NCBI RefSeq assembly: GCF_918797505.1
Contig: NC_092801.1
Span: 31,386,487-31,450,486, forward strand
DNA: 64,000 bases
DNA from: Bemisia tabaci
Lineage: Eukaryota; Arthropoda; Insecta; Hemiptera; Aleyrodidae
Direction: 5' to 3'
The notes under the pieces were generated by a model. The model had not been told where the DNA came from, searched no databases, and saw only the letters and a program-made list of their open reading frames with translations. The number at the start of each line of letters is the position of its first letter. Position 1 is the first letter of the stretch. The position numbers and the translations under genes are program-made. Positions 1-9,183 of the stretch are shown one piece after another.

Positions 1-837
1 TTCAGAGGAAAATACAATTTCCCATATAAGAGGAAAAATTATAAAAATTCCGCGAAATCAGCTCTTTAAGCACTCTCAGATGAAGGTATGTAAAATGTGC
101 GTGCAAATTAGCCGTTGGTTTAATATAGCAAGAACCTAATTCGCAAAATTCTCTCGAATGGCACCGACTGAAGTTGCGAAGCCGTTACTCGCGAATTTCC
201 CAGACGTTTCCCGAAGACTGACTTTTCCAGGTCGCCGTGAAAGCCCTGATTTTCCAGGTTCTCCAAACCGCCGAAAAGCCTCGGCAGGAAAACGCTCAGA
301 GAATTCAAATACTGCGAGGCAACTACGGAGGTTAAAAAGTCGTTTAATAGGCCCCCGAGGAACAGTAAAGCATTATTTTCCCCCTCAATGCTGCTCCCTT
401 AAGTTTCCCGCCTCGTCGAGCTGGGGGCGCGACGCTACTTTTTCGTGGAAACAAGCGCTTACTTGCTCGGCTAATTAATAGATTTTGAGAAGCGGCGAAA
501 GTTTCTTATTCGGCCCTTGTTCCTTGCTCTTTTTCGCCGGAATTGTTTCGTCGCTTTTCGACGAAACGGCACAGCTCCACTTCCACAAGAGCCCTAGAAA
601 GCATAGATTTACGCGTAAAAGAGGGTCCATTAGGAAATTCAGATACGCTCAATGGTTTTAGCGTCGATTTGTTCAATCGACGCTCCGGGCCACGGGATAT
701 TTCCGAAGGATGGTCTTTTTTGATAATTGCTCATTCATTTGCCACCGACGATTTCCCGGAATCCCTCGTTAATTCTCTCTCTCTCCATTATTATTCATAA
801 TTTAATTAGAAGTGTTTTAATTTCTCGTTTGTCTATA
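1..837. other. No gene recognised; repeat-like DNA
   Basis: Open reading frames here are short and show no family signature. The first 90 bases resemble 16,620-16,700 (shared words such as ATCAGCTCTT and AGCACTCTC), so at least this part is a dispersed repeat. The rest is unassigned. Confidence 0.4.
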
Positions 838-1004
838 GGCCCAAGAAAAGGAGGAAAAGCATCCAAGTTACGGAGGCTTTGTTCCTTGTTTGCCTCGCGT
901 ACACTTCGCCGAGAGGCGCTAAGGAAACGTATCTCCTTTCAGAATTAGACGTATTTATGCCGAAAGGAACCATGTTGCACGGAGAACCTATGTATAAAGT
1001 TGTT
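838..1004 (+). CDS. Possible exon of unknown gene, cut by the assembly gap
   Basis: After a pyrimidine-rich stretch and an AG at 836-837, one frame stays open to the N run. It encodes a basic start (PKKRRK), a short hydrophobic stretch (ALFLVCLAY) and a polar tail with ELDVFMPKG. I do not recognise the family. The composition looks more protein-like than neighbouring frames, but there is no start codon, no partner exon and no visible 3' end. It may be a chance frame in a repeat. Confidence 0.18.
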
Positions 1005-1504
1005 NNNNNNNNNNNNNNNNNNNNNNNNNNNNNNNNNNNNNNNNNNNNNNNNNNNNNNNNNNNNNNNNNNNNNNNNNNNNNNNNNNNNNNNNNNNNNNNN
1101 NNNNNNNNNNNNNNNNNNNNNNNNNNNNNNNNNNNNNNNNNNNNNNNNNNNNNNNNNNNNNNNNNNNNNNNNNNNNNNNNNNNNNNNNNNNNNNNNNNNN
1201 NNNNNNNNNNNNNNNNNNNNNNNNNNNNNNNNNNNNNNNNNNNNNNNNNNNNNNNNNNNNNNNNNNNNNNNNNNNNNNNNNNNNNNNNNNNNNNNNNNNN
1301 NNNNNNNNNNNNNNNNNNNNNNNNNNNNNNNNNNNNNNNNNNNNNNNNNNNNNNNNNNNNNNNNNNNNNNNNNNNNNNNNNNNNNNNNNNNNNNNNNNNN
1401 NNNNNNNNNNNNNNNNNNNNNNNNNNNNNNNNNNNNNNNNNNNNNNNNNNNNNNNNNNNNNNNNNNNNNNNNNNNNNNNNNNNNNNNNNNNNNNNNNNNN
1501 NNNN
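1005..1504. other. Assembly gap (500 N)
   Basis: Exactly 500 Ns, a size typical of a placeholder. The missing 3' exons of the left protease gene could lie here, because in the right paralog the next exon is about 1.9 kb downstream of the middle exon. Confidence 0.99.
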
Positions 1505-1829
1505 TCTGATTGGTGGAAAAAGAACTGAGGTGAGGATGCGACCAATGAGAGGCCCAATTTGATGGTTCAATTTGATCGTGTAACTGGACCTTAAGGACAA
1601 TCGCCTCATGAATATTCGGAAGTCGCCTAATTTCTCCCAATTTAATACCTATTTTATGGAAAGGTTGGGAATATTTTTTGTTAAAGGATCCAGGTACTGT
1701 AGATTAAATAGCTAATGAAATTCTCTAAAAATGGAAAAAATACCCCCAACTTTCCTCTCAAATTCGTATTTTATCTAAGGCAATTTGGCAACGGTTAATG
1801 GCTCATAATGGTCATGGCGGGAAAATAAA
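1505..1829. mobile_element. End of a MITE related to the 52.1-kb palindrome, plus unassigned DNA
   Basis: Bases near 1,570-1,592 (AATTTGATCGTGTAACTGG) match the terminal inverted repeat of the element at 52,105-52,365. The rest of the element would lie toward or in the N gap. 1,600-1,829 holds nothing recognisable. Confidence 0.4.
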
Positions 1830-2267
1830 CGGAGAATTTACAGCGCCATCGTGAAGAGCATAATTACGTACGGGAGTGAGGTCTGGCAATTGAAGAAAAG
1901 ATCTGAGGATATCTTACGGGCAACCGAAATGGACTTTTGGCGAAGGTCCGCAGGGATCTCGCGGAGAGGGCGCGTTCGTAATGAACGAGTGCGTGAGATA
2001 ATGGGAGTTGAGAAAGATATTGTGCACGATATCAAAACCAGGCAGCTGGTTTGGTATGGACATGTGCGGAGAATGGCAGATAGTAGGTTTCCCAGAAAGG
2101 TATTTGATTGGGTTCCTCCCGGAAGAAGGCGGCGTGGACGTCCAGTAAAAGGTTGGCGGGAGGGAGTGGAGGGGAGATCAGACGGTGTAATTTGCCCGAT
2201 GATTTGTGGGAGGATCGATTCCGATGGCGATTTGGAGTCGCAGAGCGCTCTAGTGCGCTGAGTTAGC
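1830..2267 (+). pseudogene. Non-LTR retrotransposon (LINE) ORF2 C-terminus, frameshifted
   Basis: The frame reads YSAIVKSIITYGSEVW, then WRRSAGISRRGRVRNE, VWYGHVRRMADSRFP and GRRRRGRPVKGW. This is the C-terminal segment found after the reverse transcriptase in many insect LINE polyproteins (YGxExW, L.WYGHV.RM, RRRGRP motifs). The expected ending, a DDLWEDRFRWRFG-type tail then stop at about 2,267, is in another frame, so one frameshift lies near 2,165-2,185. The 5' part of the element, including the RT domain, is absent. It is a dead 5'-truncated copy; the clade (R1/jockey/CR1 or RTE-like) is not resolved. Confidence 0.85.
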
Positions 2268-2350
2268 GGCTTGATATGTATGTAATGGCTCATACGACGT
2301 TCTACCTCAGCACGTCAGTATTTTCAAAAGTGTAGATAATATCACTTGAG

Positions 2351-2894
2351 AATGGACCGCTGGAAAAGGTACGAATTTAAGGATTCTGATTCATGTTTCA
2401 TAATCAGAATTTCAGGCAAAACACGATTCTTGCACCGAAAATTGCCGAAATCATTTCATATCTATGATATTAACGTTTTTATTTTACCTTGGTTACGGGA
2501 AATTTAAATTGCCCAATCACACGAAACTCAATACTTTACGTGAGTCCAATCGCGTACTACAACGATTTTGGCAGGCTTCTCAATCCAGCACTATTCATTT
2601 CCCACCCTGTGTTTTTGAAACTAAAAACAACTTGCTACAGCTGAGCCAAAGCGTCAAGATTGAGGTTGCCAGGTTCTCATATCGCAGAGAGTGTCACGGT
2701 AATTTTCAGTGTGCGATTTGACTCACGTAGACCGTTGAACTTTTCATGAGTGGGAGGTTTGAATTCACGCGTTAAGAAACATTAAATATGTTGGTCCGGA
2801 GTTAATTTCAGTAATTTTTGTTGCGTGAATCGTGTCCTGTACGTAAAATTTTGTTTCAGAATGCTTAGCTTCGTACCTTGTCGAGTGGTCCATT
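2351..2894. mobile_element. AATGGACC-family MITE, copy A (degenerate)
   Basis: It begins AATGGACCGCTGGAAAAGG and ends CGAGTGGTCCATT, with an inverted-repeat interior that includes CTCACGTAGA and GAGCCAAAGCGTCAAGATTG. This is the most diverged of nine family copies in the window. The terminal repeats carry mismatches, which suggests an old insertion. A truncated piece of another palindromic element (TTGGACTGCATTTTGCAATT) abuts its right end. Confidence 0.8.
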
Positions 2895-2992
2895 GGACTG
2901 CATTTTGCAATTCAGAATTGCAATTTTAGTCTCATCCGTAAAATCACTCATTTGGATTATAGCGTGTGTTACACTACCAAAGCTAGCTATCA

Positions 2993-2995
<3 letters not shown>

Positions 2996-3054
<59 letters not shown>
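2996..3054. repeat. (TA)n microsatellite
   Basis: Nearly 60 bp of alternating A and T, interrupted once by a C. It generates a spurious IYIYIY reading frame. Confidence 0.98.
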
Positions 3055-3056
<2 letters not shown>

Positions 3057-3283
3057 AAGGTCAGTGGTTGATATTGGTTTATTCGATGGCTAGGACCAAT
3101 CACAGCATTTGACCTTGACATGTTGATGGAGTATTTTGATAGCGTGACACGGGTCTAAGGGATGTAATGGTACATGCGATGTTTCTATTAGGGCCAATAA
3201 TTGTAGTTCCTATTTTGCGAATCGTGGTCCAATCCAGATTCTTACCAACTAGAGATAACCTCATACTACGGATAAATACTTAC

Positions 3284-3540
3284 TTGGAACTCTACAGGAG
3301 CGATCATGTTCGTTGTGATTGGACTAATTTGCAACCACCTTACGTGAGATTCTATATCGTCTGTGAGCCTCACGAAGTCTGTAATCTTTGCGTAAGGTTG
3401 AACGTCTGACCTACACGGCTCTTTCTTTGCCCTGTATGGGTAAGCATTGGAAGTTGGCAGTCCGGATTTTTTAATGTAGTCCAGAGCGTTTGCAATTTTT
3501 CCGCCTTTACAGCCATCGCCAGGGATGCAGTCAAGCAACG
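3284..3540 (-). CDS. Paralog L exon E: middle of C1A peptidase domain
   Basis: The acceptor (TTTGGCAG) is at 3,541 and the donor (GTAAGT) just below 3,284; phase runs 1 to 0. It encodes 85 residues beginning ALLDCIPGDGCKGGKIANAL, with the family DC..x..GC.GG signature, then SGLPTSNAYPYRAKKEPC and a tail ending APVEFQ. In papain terms it supplies Cys56, Cys63 and Cys95, which make structural disulfides, and the PYR/PYE segment. It contains no catalytic residue. Exon length is identical to the right paralog (257 nt), with about half the residues identical by eye. Confidence 0.92.
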
Positions 3541-3588
3541 CTGCCAAAATTACCAAACTTTTGAGAATAAAGACAATAAGCTTGTTGC

Positions 3589-3796
3589 AAACTTTGCTGA
3601 ACCATTAAACTAAAAACCTTTATGTTATAATACATTTAAGAAAGAAGGCAGAGAATTTACAATTCCTGTTCTTTTAGATAATCATAGTATTATCTAACGT
3701 TAACATATAAAATTAATGCAGTTTGTTAAGTTTTAGTTTTAAGCCACGTAGATAGATACAAGAAACACTTGTAGTAGTTACGATATATTTAAATAA

Positions 3797-3838
<42 letters not shown>

Positions 3839-3844
3839 TTGCTG
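3589..3844 (+). mobile_element. Processed retrocopy / retroposon with poly(A) and target duplication
   Basis: An AT-rich insert of about 210 bp ends with an AATAAA signal (3,792-3,797) about 10 bp before 30 consecutive A residues (3,807-3,836). The direct repeat AAACTTTGCTG flanks it at 3,589-3,599 and 3,834-3,844, the last three A of the tract being shared. Poly(A) plus an 11-bp duplication is the signature of LINE-mediated retroposition. No coding frame is evident, so it is probably a 5'-truncated 3' UTR or a short retroposon. It sits in the intron between exons D and E of paralog L. Confidence 0.85.
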
Positions 3845-3849
3845 GAGCA

Positions 3850-3995
3850 AAAAAAAGAGTTTTACCTTATAGGGAATGGCTCAAAAATAACGATGAGCGC
3901 ATTGACTGAGTCTGAAATGCACTCTTAACTTCACAATCTGCGTAAGAAATTAGCGTTTCTTTGAGTTTCCTACTTCAAAAACGATACTTTAAATT
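3850..3995 (-). mobile_element. Half-copy of the 45.6-46.2 kb palindromic family
   Basis: Read on the minus strand it contains CGCAGATTGTGAAGTTAAG and AGTGCATTTCAGACT, closely matching both arms of the element at 45,640-46,200 and the copy at 27,990-28,170. Only one arm is present. Confidence 0.6.
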
Positions 3996-4029
3996 TTGGA
4001 TAAGCTACAATTTAAGATTTCCTTTATAC

Positions 4030-4350
4030 AGGGTGATTCATGGTTAAACAGCCAGACTGCAGGAGCCAAAACATCCCCAAACCCCCTCTTTAATTTAAGA
4101 TTTCGATTTTTATTTAGATCATTTATGAATTCAGGGCATAAAATTACAGGAAAGTACACATCTCATGAAATTTGGTTCACAACCGTTGCCAAAATTCAGG
4201 AGAGACTATTTGATTTCCAATTTTATTTTTTAGGGAGGGCGTAGCTGCAACTGGGGACAATTTTGGAAAAACTTAACTTTATACAACAAAAAAGTCTTAT
4301 TTTGACCCAGAACAAGCTCCCGCAGTCTGGCTGTTTAACCCTTTTTTTTC
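4030..4350. mobile_element. Palindromic element with TTAAACAGCCAGACTGC ends
   Basis: TTAAACAGCCAGACTGC at about 4,044-4,060 is mirrored by GCAGTCTGGCTGTTTAACCC near 4,323-4,342. The interior is A/T-rich with no coding signal. A further partial copy of the end (GGCTGTTTAACCC) occurs near 4,666. The superfamily is unknown. Confidence 0.65.
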
Positions 4351-4776
4351 TTCTTCTTTTCTTCTCTAGTTGAGGGGGCCTTAGCCTAGCAGGGCATTCT
4401 ACTGCCCCCTCTAACCGGCAATCTTTTATTCATTTGGCATCTTTTTATTTTCTTATTTTCTTACTTTTACTGATACATTCTTTTATTTTCTTGCTTTTTA
4501 CTTTCTATTTAGCTCCTCCTCAATCTCAGTGTGCCTTCTATTTTGTTTCTCTCCTATTGATCTCGTTGTGCCTTTCATCATTTTTCTTTCTCTGTCTATG
4601 TTTTTTCTCTATCGGTTTGTTTTGTTTTACATTGCTCGCGGCTATTACTTTGGCTTGCGCCGCCTGGCTGTTTAACCCTGGATTACCGTATGTATATTTT
4701 TAATGTACAGCCTGTTTTGGCACTGCCAGGGTTTTAATACTTTTCCTCATTTCGGAAGGGATTTGTATTGCCTCAC
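4351..4776. other. Pyrimidine-rich intron sequence
   Basis: Intron between exons D and E of paralog L. A long T/C-rich run (about 4,430-4,640) gives a hydrophobic 89-residue plus-strand frame that I regard as compositional. Confidence 0.6.
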
Positions 4777-4885
4777 CTTGTTTGGAGAGCGGGGTTATTT
4801 CGCCTGCAACCCTAGCGAAAAATATCTCAACAGCAGCGGCAGCCGCAAACGCCCAACATGAGCCGCACAAACATCCTGGTAGTGA
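4777..4885 (-). CDS. Paralog L exon D: catalytic-Cys exon, oxyanion Gln replaced
   Basis: The acceptor TTGCTTACAG is at 4,886 and the donor GTGAGG below 4,777; phase runs 0 to 1 and the length is 109 nt, as in the right paralog. It encodes SLPGCLCGSCWAFAAAAAVE and then IFFARVAGEITPLSKQ. CGSCWAF is the classical papain-family nucleophile motif (Cys25). In the family the residues five or more positions upstream read NQ, the Gln forming the oxyanion hole; here the aligned positions are Ser-Leu. The right paralog, aligned without gaps, keeps NQ. The loss could lower activity, or the true acceptor could differ, though no alternative AG nearby restores NQ. Confidence 0.9.
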
Positions 4886-5614
4886 CTGTAAGCAAATTTG
4901 AGAACATGGTAAAAGATAACTTCGCAGATCTCGAATTTCGTTTATTTTTGAAATACCTTAATTGAGGTCTTGCATATGCCTAGTATTGGCGCTTTCAGTA
5001 CTTTTTTTACCGTGTAGAACTTTGCTAAGAACACGTTACTGCCACTAATTTCCCGTGATGCGGACTTAAAAGCTCCAATAAAGCTCTCAAACTTGAGTCC
5101 GTAATGGAGGCAATTTTTCGCTAGGACTCCACTTCTATATACAACTCTCAAACATAGATTACATAGAGTCGTAATGTAAATGAGAGAGTTGGCGCCATGT
5201 TCCGGTCGACGAGTCGCGAGCCCAGTGTGCGCCGAGCTTCGGTCACTTTTCGATACATTTTCGATCAAAAATGACATTGTAGAATGAGTAGTAATTCCTT
5301 TCCTTTTTGTTTACATCAGATGGCCGGGTTCCCGTGTATCGAAAACGATCGATTATGTAACGAAAAAGTGGCCCGCTGTGACACCAGGAATCAAAGAATT
5401 CGGGACCTGAAAAATGCTTAAAAGTGGCGCCAGCTCTCCTATTTACATTACGACTCTATGTACTTACTCTCTATGCTCCTAATGCACAGTCAGGAAACAA
5501 GTACATTAATAGAGTTGCCTTGGCTCCAGCTTCCCCGAACAAATTGGCAGCCTTGGTGCTGCATTTGGCTCTATCTGTGCATAATGAAGTGTTTGAGTGC
5601 GGGATATAACCACG
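4886..5614. mobile_element. Degenerate palindromic repeat related to the GGAGATGTTGCA family
   Basis: The stretch AAAGCTCTCAAACTTGAGTC, the block near 5,095 and the mirrored words GAGAGTTGGCGCC (5,185-5,200) and GGCGCCAGCTCTCC (5,426-5,440) mark a diverged fold-back insertion. It shares wording with the elements at 6,420 and 43,423. No gene is visible. Confidence 0.5.
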
Positions 5615-5927
5615 GAGGAAACCAGTGGCGTGGCGTGCTTTGCGATAGATCAATTGGACCGCGTTAAGCAGAAAGGAACCAAGCCACATCAGCTATTGTC
5701 AAATTTAACCAGACAAATTAATTTTTTCCATAAAAACGGTTAAGCGGATTTTCGTGCAAATTTCAGTGAATTTTCTGCATAGTACAAAGCAAATTCCCTG
5801 AAATTTTCAAAGGAATCCGCACAAACCTTCTTTTGTTGCGAACACCCTGTTTATCGATCTTTTTCAATAGGTTTAAATGGCAGATCAATCGATATATCGC
5901 AAAGCACGCCACGCTACTGGAGGAAAC
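5615..5927. mobile_element. hAT-type MITE with 8-bp target duplication, carrying a nested MITE
   Basis: The terminal repeats are CAGTGGCGTGGCGTG (5,623) and its complement ending CTACTG (5,919). The 8-bp direct repeat GAGGAAAC flanks both sides (5,615-5,622 and 5,920-5,927). An 8-bp duplication with CAGTGG ends is diagnostic for hAT-superfamily non-autonomous elements. A GGACCGCG-family MITE occupies about 5,654-5,834, so this copy is longer than the usual 165 bp. Confidence 0.9.
5654..5834. mobile_element. GGACCGCG-family MITE, truncated, nested in hAT MITE
   Basis: It starts TTGGACCGCGTTAAGCAGAA and continues AGGAACCAAGCCACATCAGC, the left end of the family that is complete at 40,008-40,249. 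The mirrored right end is missing; sequence returns to the hAT element at GCGAACACCCTG. Confidence 0.75.
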
Positions 5928-6039
5928 CTTGTGTTGGAAGCTGCACCAATCGAAGAGAAGGAGGGAAACCGCCCCTTTTTCTTGTCCTCTCTCTTTAGAC
6001 TCACAGCCTCTGCGAACTGGATACAACTATTTTGCTCCC

Positions 6040-6420
6040 GGGGATGTGCGTGAAGTATCTCGTCTTTTAAAGGCGTTTTTAATGTCCAGACCGTTCGCGG
6101 TTCGAAAGTCACATGTAGCTCTCGCCACTTTAAGTCCAATTTTTCATATGATACACATATTTTACCTTCGCAGATGTGCCTAGAGTATCTCGACTTTTGA
6201 AGGCGTTTTTGTGGTATGGTGTCTCATTGTTCGCGGTTCGAAAGTCACGTATCGCTCTTGTTACTTATAGATATTTCAATGCTTCGGGTGATGCGAATAT
6301 TTTAACTCCGCGGACGTGAGTCAAGTTTCAAGACTTTCGGAGGCATTCTTTGTGATTTGATGTTTTCATTATTCGTGGTTGGAGAGTTGCATGCGGTCCT
6401 TTTTACTGTAAGATTTTTCA
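6040..6420. repeat. Tandem repeat, three units of about 125 bp
   Basis: Three consecutive diverged units each carry a GTATCTCGNCTTTTNAAGGCGT-type block followed by a TTCGCGGTTCGAAAGTCAC-type block (about 6,040-6,165, 6,166-6,295 and 6,296-6,420). A fourth remnant with GAGGTATCACGCC and GAAGGCGTTTTAAA lies at 7,085-7,150 beyond the inserted MITE. It looks like a small satellite array interrupted by transposon insertion. Confidence 0.75.
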
Positions 6421-6928
6421 ATGGAGATGTTGCATGTGTGAGGAATTGGCGATTAGACTGTTGTTTGCTTATGTAAAAGTTCGCGAGAAACACGATGGTC
6501 CCACTGGTTTTCTCTCAAATCAACTCCCAAGCTCAGAAAAAGCTCTCAAGTTGAAGCCAAAATGGAGGGGATATCCCACGCTATCCTGAGAGTCCACCTC
6601 TACATCAAGACAAACTCTCCATGCAAAGATAGGGAGCAAGTACATTAGCAGTGATGCCGTGTTTTCAGTTTTGGAGTCCCCAAATAAAGTGGCAGCCCTG
6701 TCAATGTATTTGCTCCCTATCTTTGCATGGAGAGTTTGTCTTGATGTAGAGGTGGACTCTCAGGATAGGGTGGGATATCCTTTCCATTTTGGCCTCAACT
6801 TAAGAGCTTTTTTTGAGCTTGGGAGTTGATTTGAGAGAAAACCAGTGGGCCCATCGTGTTTCTCGCGAACTTTTACATAAGAATCAACAGTCATATCGCA
6901 AATTCCTCACACATGCAACATCTCCATT
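6420..6928. mobile_element. GGAGATGTTGCA-family fold-back MITE, complete
   Basis: The terminal repeats are AATGGAGATGTTGCATGTG and CACATGCAACATCTCCATT. The two arms of about 230 bp are near-complementary, meeting around the AGATAGGGAGCAA / TTGCTCCCTATCT centre. Other copies are at 28,949, 43,423, 55,866 (half) and 7,151 (half). Confidence 0.9.
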
Positions 6929-7150
6929 TGCTAAAAACTATCCTAGCTTTAGCACACTATAACTATACGGTCACGACTGCAAAAGTTTCAAAGGAAAACC
7001 GACAAGGCCAGCGTGGAAGCTACCAGCAACATCAAGATTAATCTTCTGTCGCATTGGTAAGGCAAGGCGCAATGATACAACTATTCGTACTCTCCGGAAC
7101 GCGTGAGGTATCACGCCGCATTTGAAGGCGTTTTAAAACTGCCAGGTTTT

Positions 7151-7288
7151 GGCCTTAACTTGAGAGCTTTTTTTGAGCTTGGGAGATGATTTCAGAGAAA
7201 ATCAGTGGCACCATCGTGTTTCTCGCGAACTTATACATATGAATCAACAGTCAAATCGCAATTTCCTCACACAGGCAACATCTCCACT
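7151..7288. mobile_element. GGAGATGTTGCA-family MITE, right half
   Basis: It runs from CTTGAGAGCTTTTTTTGAGC to the terminal ACATCTCCA. The left arm is absent. It lies just upstream of the splice donor of exon C of paralog L. Confidence 0.75.
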
Positions 7289-7308
7289 CTTCATTGATGG
7301 CAACTTAC

Positions 7309-7667
7309 CTGAGATTCAACCTCCGGGTAGAACTCAGCAGGAATGCGCCAATCCAGTAGTGGTGATCCCTCGGGATATTTCCCGACAAAGAACGGGGACA
7401 AGTACTTGCAGTTCTTCGGGACGGAATTGCTGCGGGGGGGTGGAGGGACGTAGCCAGGGGGCTCGAAGCCGGGTGGGTATCCGAAGGGGGGCGGTTTGGG
7501 GCCGTTGGGTCCGTTGGGCGTGGGGGCTGGTGGCTGGGAGTAAGCACGCCTGATGCCAGAGGAATTATTCCTCGATCTGAGGCTCAGCATACGCGTTTCC
7601 AAGTTGGTGGATTCTCCAGAGCTCTCTTCCACTTCGTTGAAATGCAGCCCTGCCTGGAATTCCTCAC
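7309..7667 (-). CDS. Paralog L exon C: Pro-rich linker and mature N-terminus
   Basis: The acceptor GTACCTAG is at 7,668 and the donor GTAAGT below 7,309; phase runs 1 to 0, giving about 119 codons. It opens with an acidic stretch (EVEESSGEST), then about 45 residues rich in Pro, Gly and aromatic residues (PNGPNGPKPPPFGYPP, YVPPPPRSNSVP), and ends SPLLDWRIPAEFYPEVESQ. DWR marks the usual N-terminal region of mature C1A enzymes, so the Pro-rich segment sits between the I29 prodomain and the peptidase, where the processing site is normally found. The right paralog has a shorter version with the same PPPRSNSVP and PPFGY words. Confidence 0.9.
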
Positions 7668-7852
7668 CTAGGTACAATGGATGGTATGCGATGAATCGAA
7701 TAGGTGAGATGGTATCGATGTGGATTGGTTCAACACGTAAACATAGCAACAAAAGTCAAGTAAGTAATCTGAGGGAGCATGTAGAATGTATAGCATGGTA
7801 GAATTCGGATGAATAGTGTCGTTCACAGAAGAAAATGTATTGCTGATTTAAC

Positions 7853-8333
7853 AATTGGACGTATTTCTATCAAACGGAACTAAGCGCCAATTTGACGTCC
7901 TTTTGAGGAATTTAGAATGCCGGATAGGGTGTTCTGTCGAACGGAACTAAGCGCCGTGGAAAAGCATTGCGAGTATTGGACGGAATGAGCCCGACGCCTG
8001 GTTCCGCCGCCAATCAAAGCCCCCCTCTACCTTCCCCCCCCTATGCTGCCGTGCAACGCAAAAACGCCGTAAACGCCATTTTACATTTTTTGGAAACAAC
8101 GAATCATAGCAGAAAAACTTTTGTACCTTTGGCCAATGTTTTTACAGAATTCTTTCGCGAATACAATCAAGAACTTAACCTGAAAATTTGAAGTACATGG
8201 GTACCTAAAACAATTTTTATTTTAAGAAGTGTTAAGTTCCAAAAAACGAGAGAAAATCTTGATGGATTTACGGCGTTCTTGCTTGGCACGGTAGTATGGC
8301 GTTTAGTTCCGTTTGACAGAAATACGTCCAATT
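7853..8333. mobile_element. TTGGACGTATTTCT-family element with nested CTGCCGTGC MITE
   Basis: The ends are AATTGGACGTATTTCTATCA (7,853) and its complement GAAATACGTCCAATT (8,333). Inside, GCTGCCGTGCAACGC (8,045) and GGCACGGTAGTATG (8,285-8,298) delimit a variant of the CTGCCGTGC family. No coding signal is seen. Confidence 0.75.
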
Positions 8334-8412
8334 AAATTGGAAAAAAATGTGTCCGACACTAAAGTACATTTTACATGAAACCTAATTTCACCGCGGGGGT
8401 GGTTTTATTACC

Positions 8413-8444
8413 ATTTATTTATTTATTTATTTATTTATTTATTG
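8413..8444. repeat. (ATTT)n microsatellite
   Basis: About eight ATTT units directly before a fold-back element. Confidence 0.95.
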
Positions 8445-8446
8445 TG

Positions 8447-8673
8447 CACTGGAAAAAATCACATTGGATCTAGAGTTCAGACTCTTGAAAACATTGACAA
8501 GAAACAATACTCTTGATTCAATCGGATTTTCGCTTGAATCAAAACGAAATTCGCTGAAATTAAGAGGCTTGGTTCTTGATTTAAGGAAGATTTTGATTGA
8601 ATCAAGAGTACTTTTTCTTGTCGATGTTTTTAAGAGTCTGGACTCTAGATCCAATGTGTTTGTTTTCCAGTGT
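8447..8673. mobile_element. CACTGGAAAA fold-back MITE
   Basis: The ends CACTGGAAAAAATCACATTG and CCAATGTG...TTTTCCAGTG are inverted. The arms are built of ATTGGATCTAGAGT and CTTGATTCAATC words on both sides. A sister copy is at 58,105-58,336. Near-palindromic structure explains the open frames on both strands. Confidence 0.85.
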
Positions 8674-8987
8674 GAAAACGTACATAGAAACATGTCGGAC
8701 ACTCACAAAAGTATTGTTGCTGGATTGTTCGCCAATTTACCGTTCTAGCCATTGACGGCCGCTCACCGCTCACTAAAACGAAATAAAATGTACCTAATGT
8801 TGCAAATTGGCTTAATGACTCTTTTTAGCTCCTAGACACACCTCCTAGCGGTGAAACTCGGAAATTTTCAACCGTCACCAAATTACAGCAAAATTCCGGT
8901 TCTTTTGAGTCCCTCCTCGAATGTTTTGCATCGCAAATAGTTTTCCTGCAGTCTTTCGTCTGTGTACAGAGTTCAAATTTCACCTAC
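8674..8987. other. Intron, nothing recognised
   Basis: Intron of paralog L between exons B and C. No repeat family or gene was identified. Confidence 0.5.
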
Positions 8988-9183
8988 TTGTTCGATCTGT
9001 ATATGGGCCCATTCCGTAGACGAGATCTCCTGTTGCCGTAGCCATGAGCTTCTCGATCACAACCAAGTTTTTCTCGAAGATCTTAAATCTCTTGTATTCT
9101 TCTTCCTTTGAGCTGTACACTTTCTTATAAGATTGCTTGAATATCTCGAATTGTTCTCGTGAGCTCTTACGGCCAAACCTCGC
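8988..9183 (-). CDS. Paralog L exon B: I29 inhibitor prodomain
   Basis: The acceptor TTGTGTGACAG is at 9,184 and the donor GTAGGT below 8,988; length 196 nt, phase 0 to 1. It encodes 65 residues including REQFEIFKQSYKKVYSSKEE, then EYKRFKIFEKNLVVIEKLM and LVYGMGPYTDRT. The F..FK..Y.K.Y....E...RF.IF..N...I pattern is the ERFNIN-type I29 helix that covers the active site of cathepsin L-like zymogens. The terminal GMGPYTD replaces the more usual GINQFAD/GxNxFxD. It is preceded by the Cys-rich exon and followed by the Pro-rich exon. Confidence 0.92.

Noticed and set aside
879..1640. Long frames across 833-1,640 on both strands
   Set aside because: They run through 500 Ns and are open only because N codons are not stops.
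2878..3093. 71-codon plus-strand frame with IYIYIY
   Set aside because: Produced by the (TA)n microsatellite.
4434..4703. Hydrophobic 89-codon plus-strand frame
   Set aside because: It arises from a T/C-rich intron tract; leucine, phenylalanine and serine bias reflects composition, with no splice or homology support.
8439..8748. Mirrored frames of 87-94 codons on both strands, and the similar pair at 58,098-58,404
   Set aside because: A consequence of the palindromic CACTGGAAAA elements; both strands translate into similar peptides.
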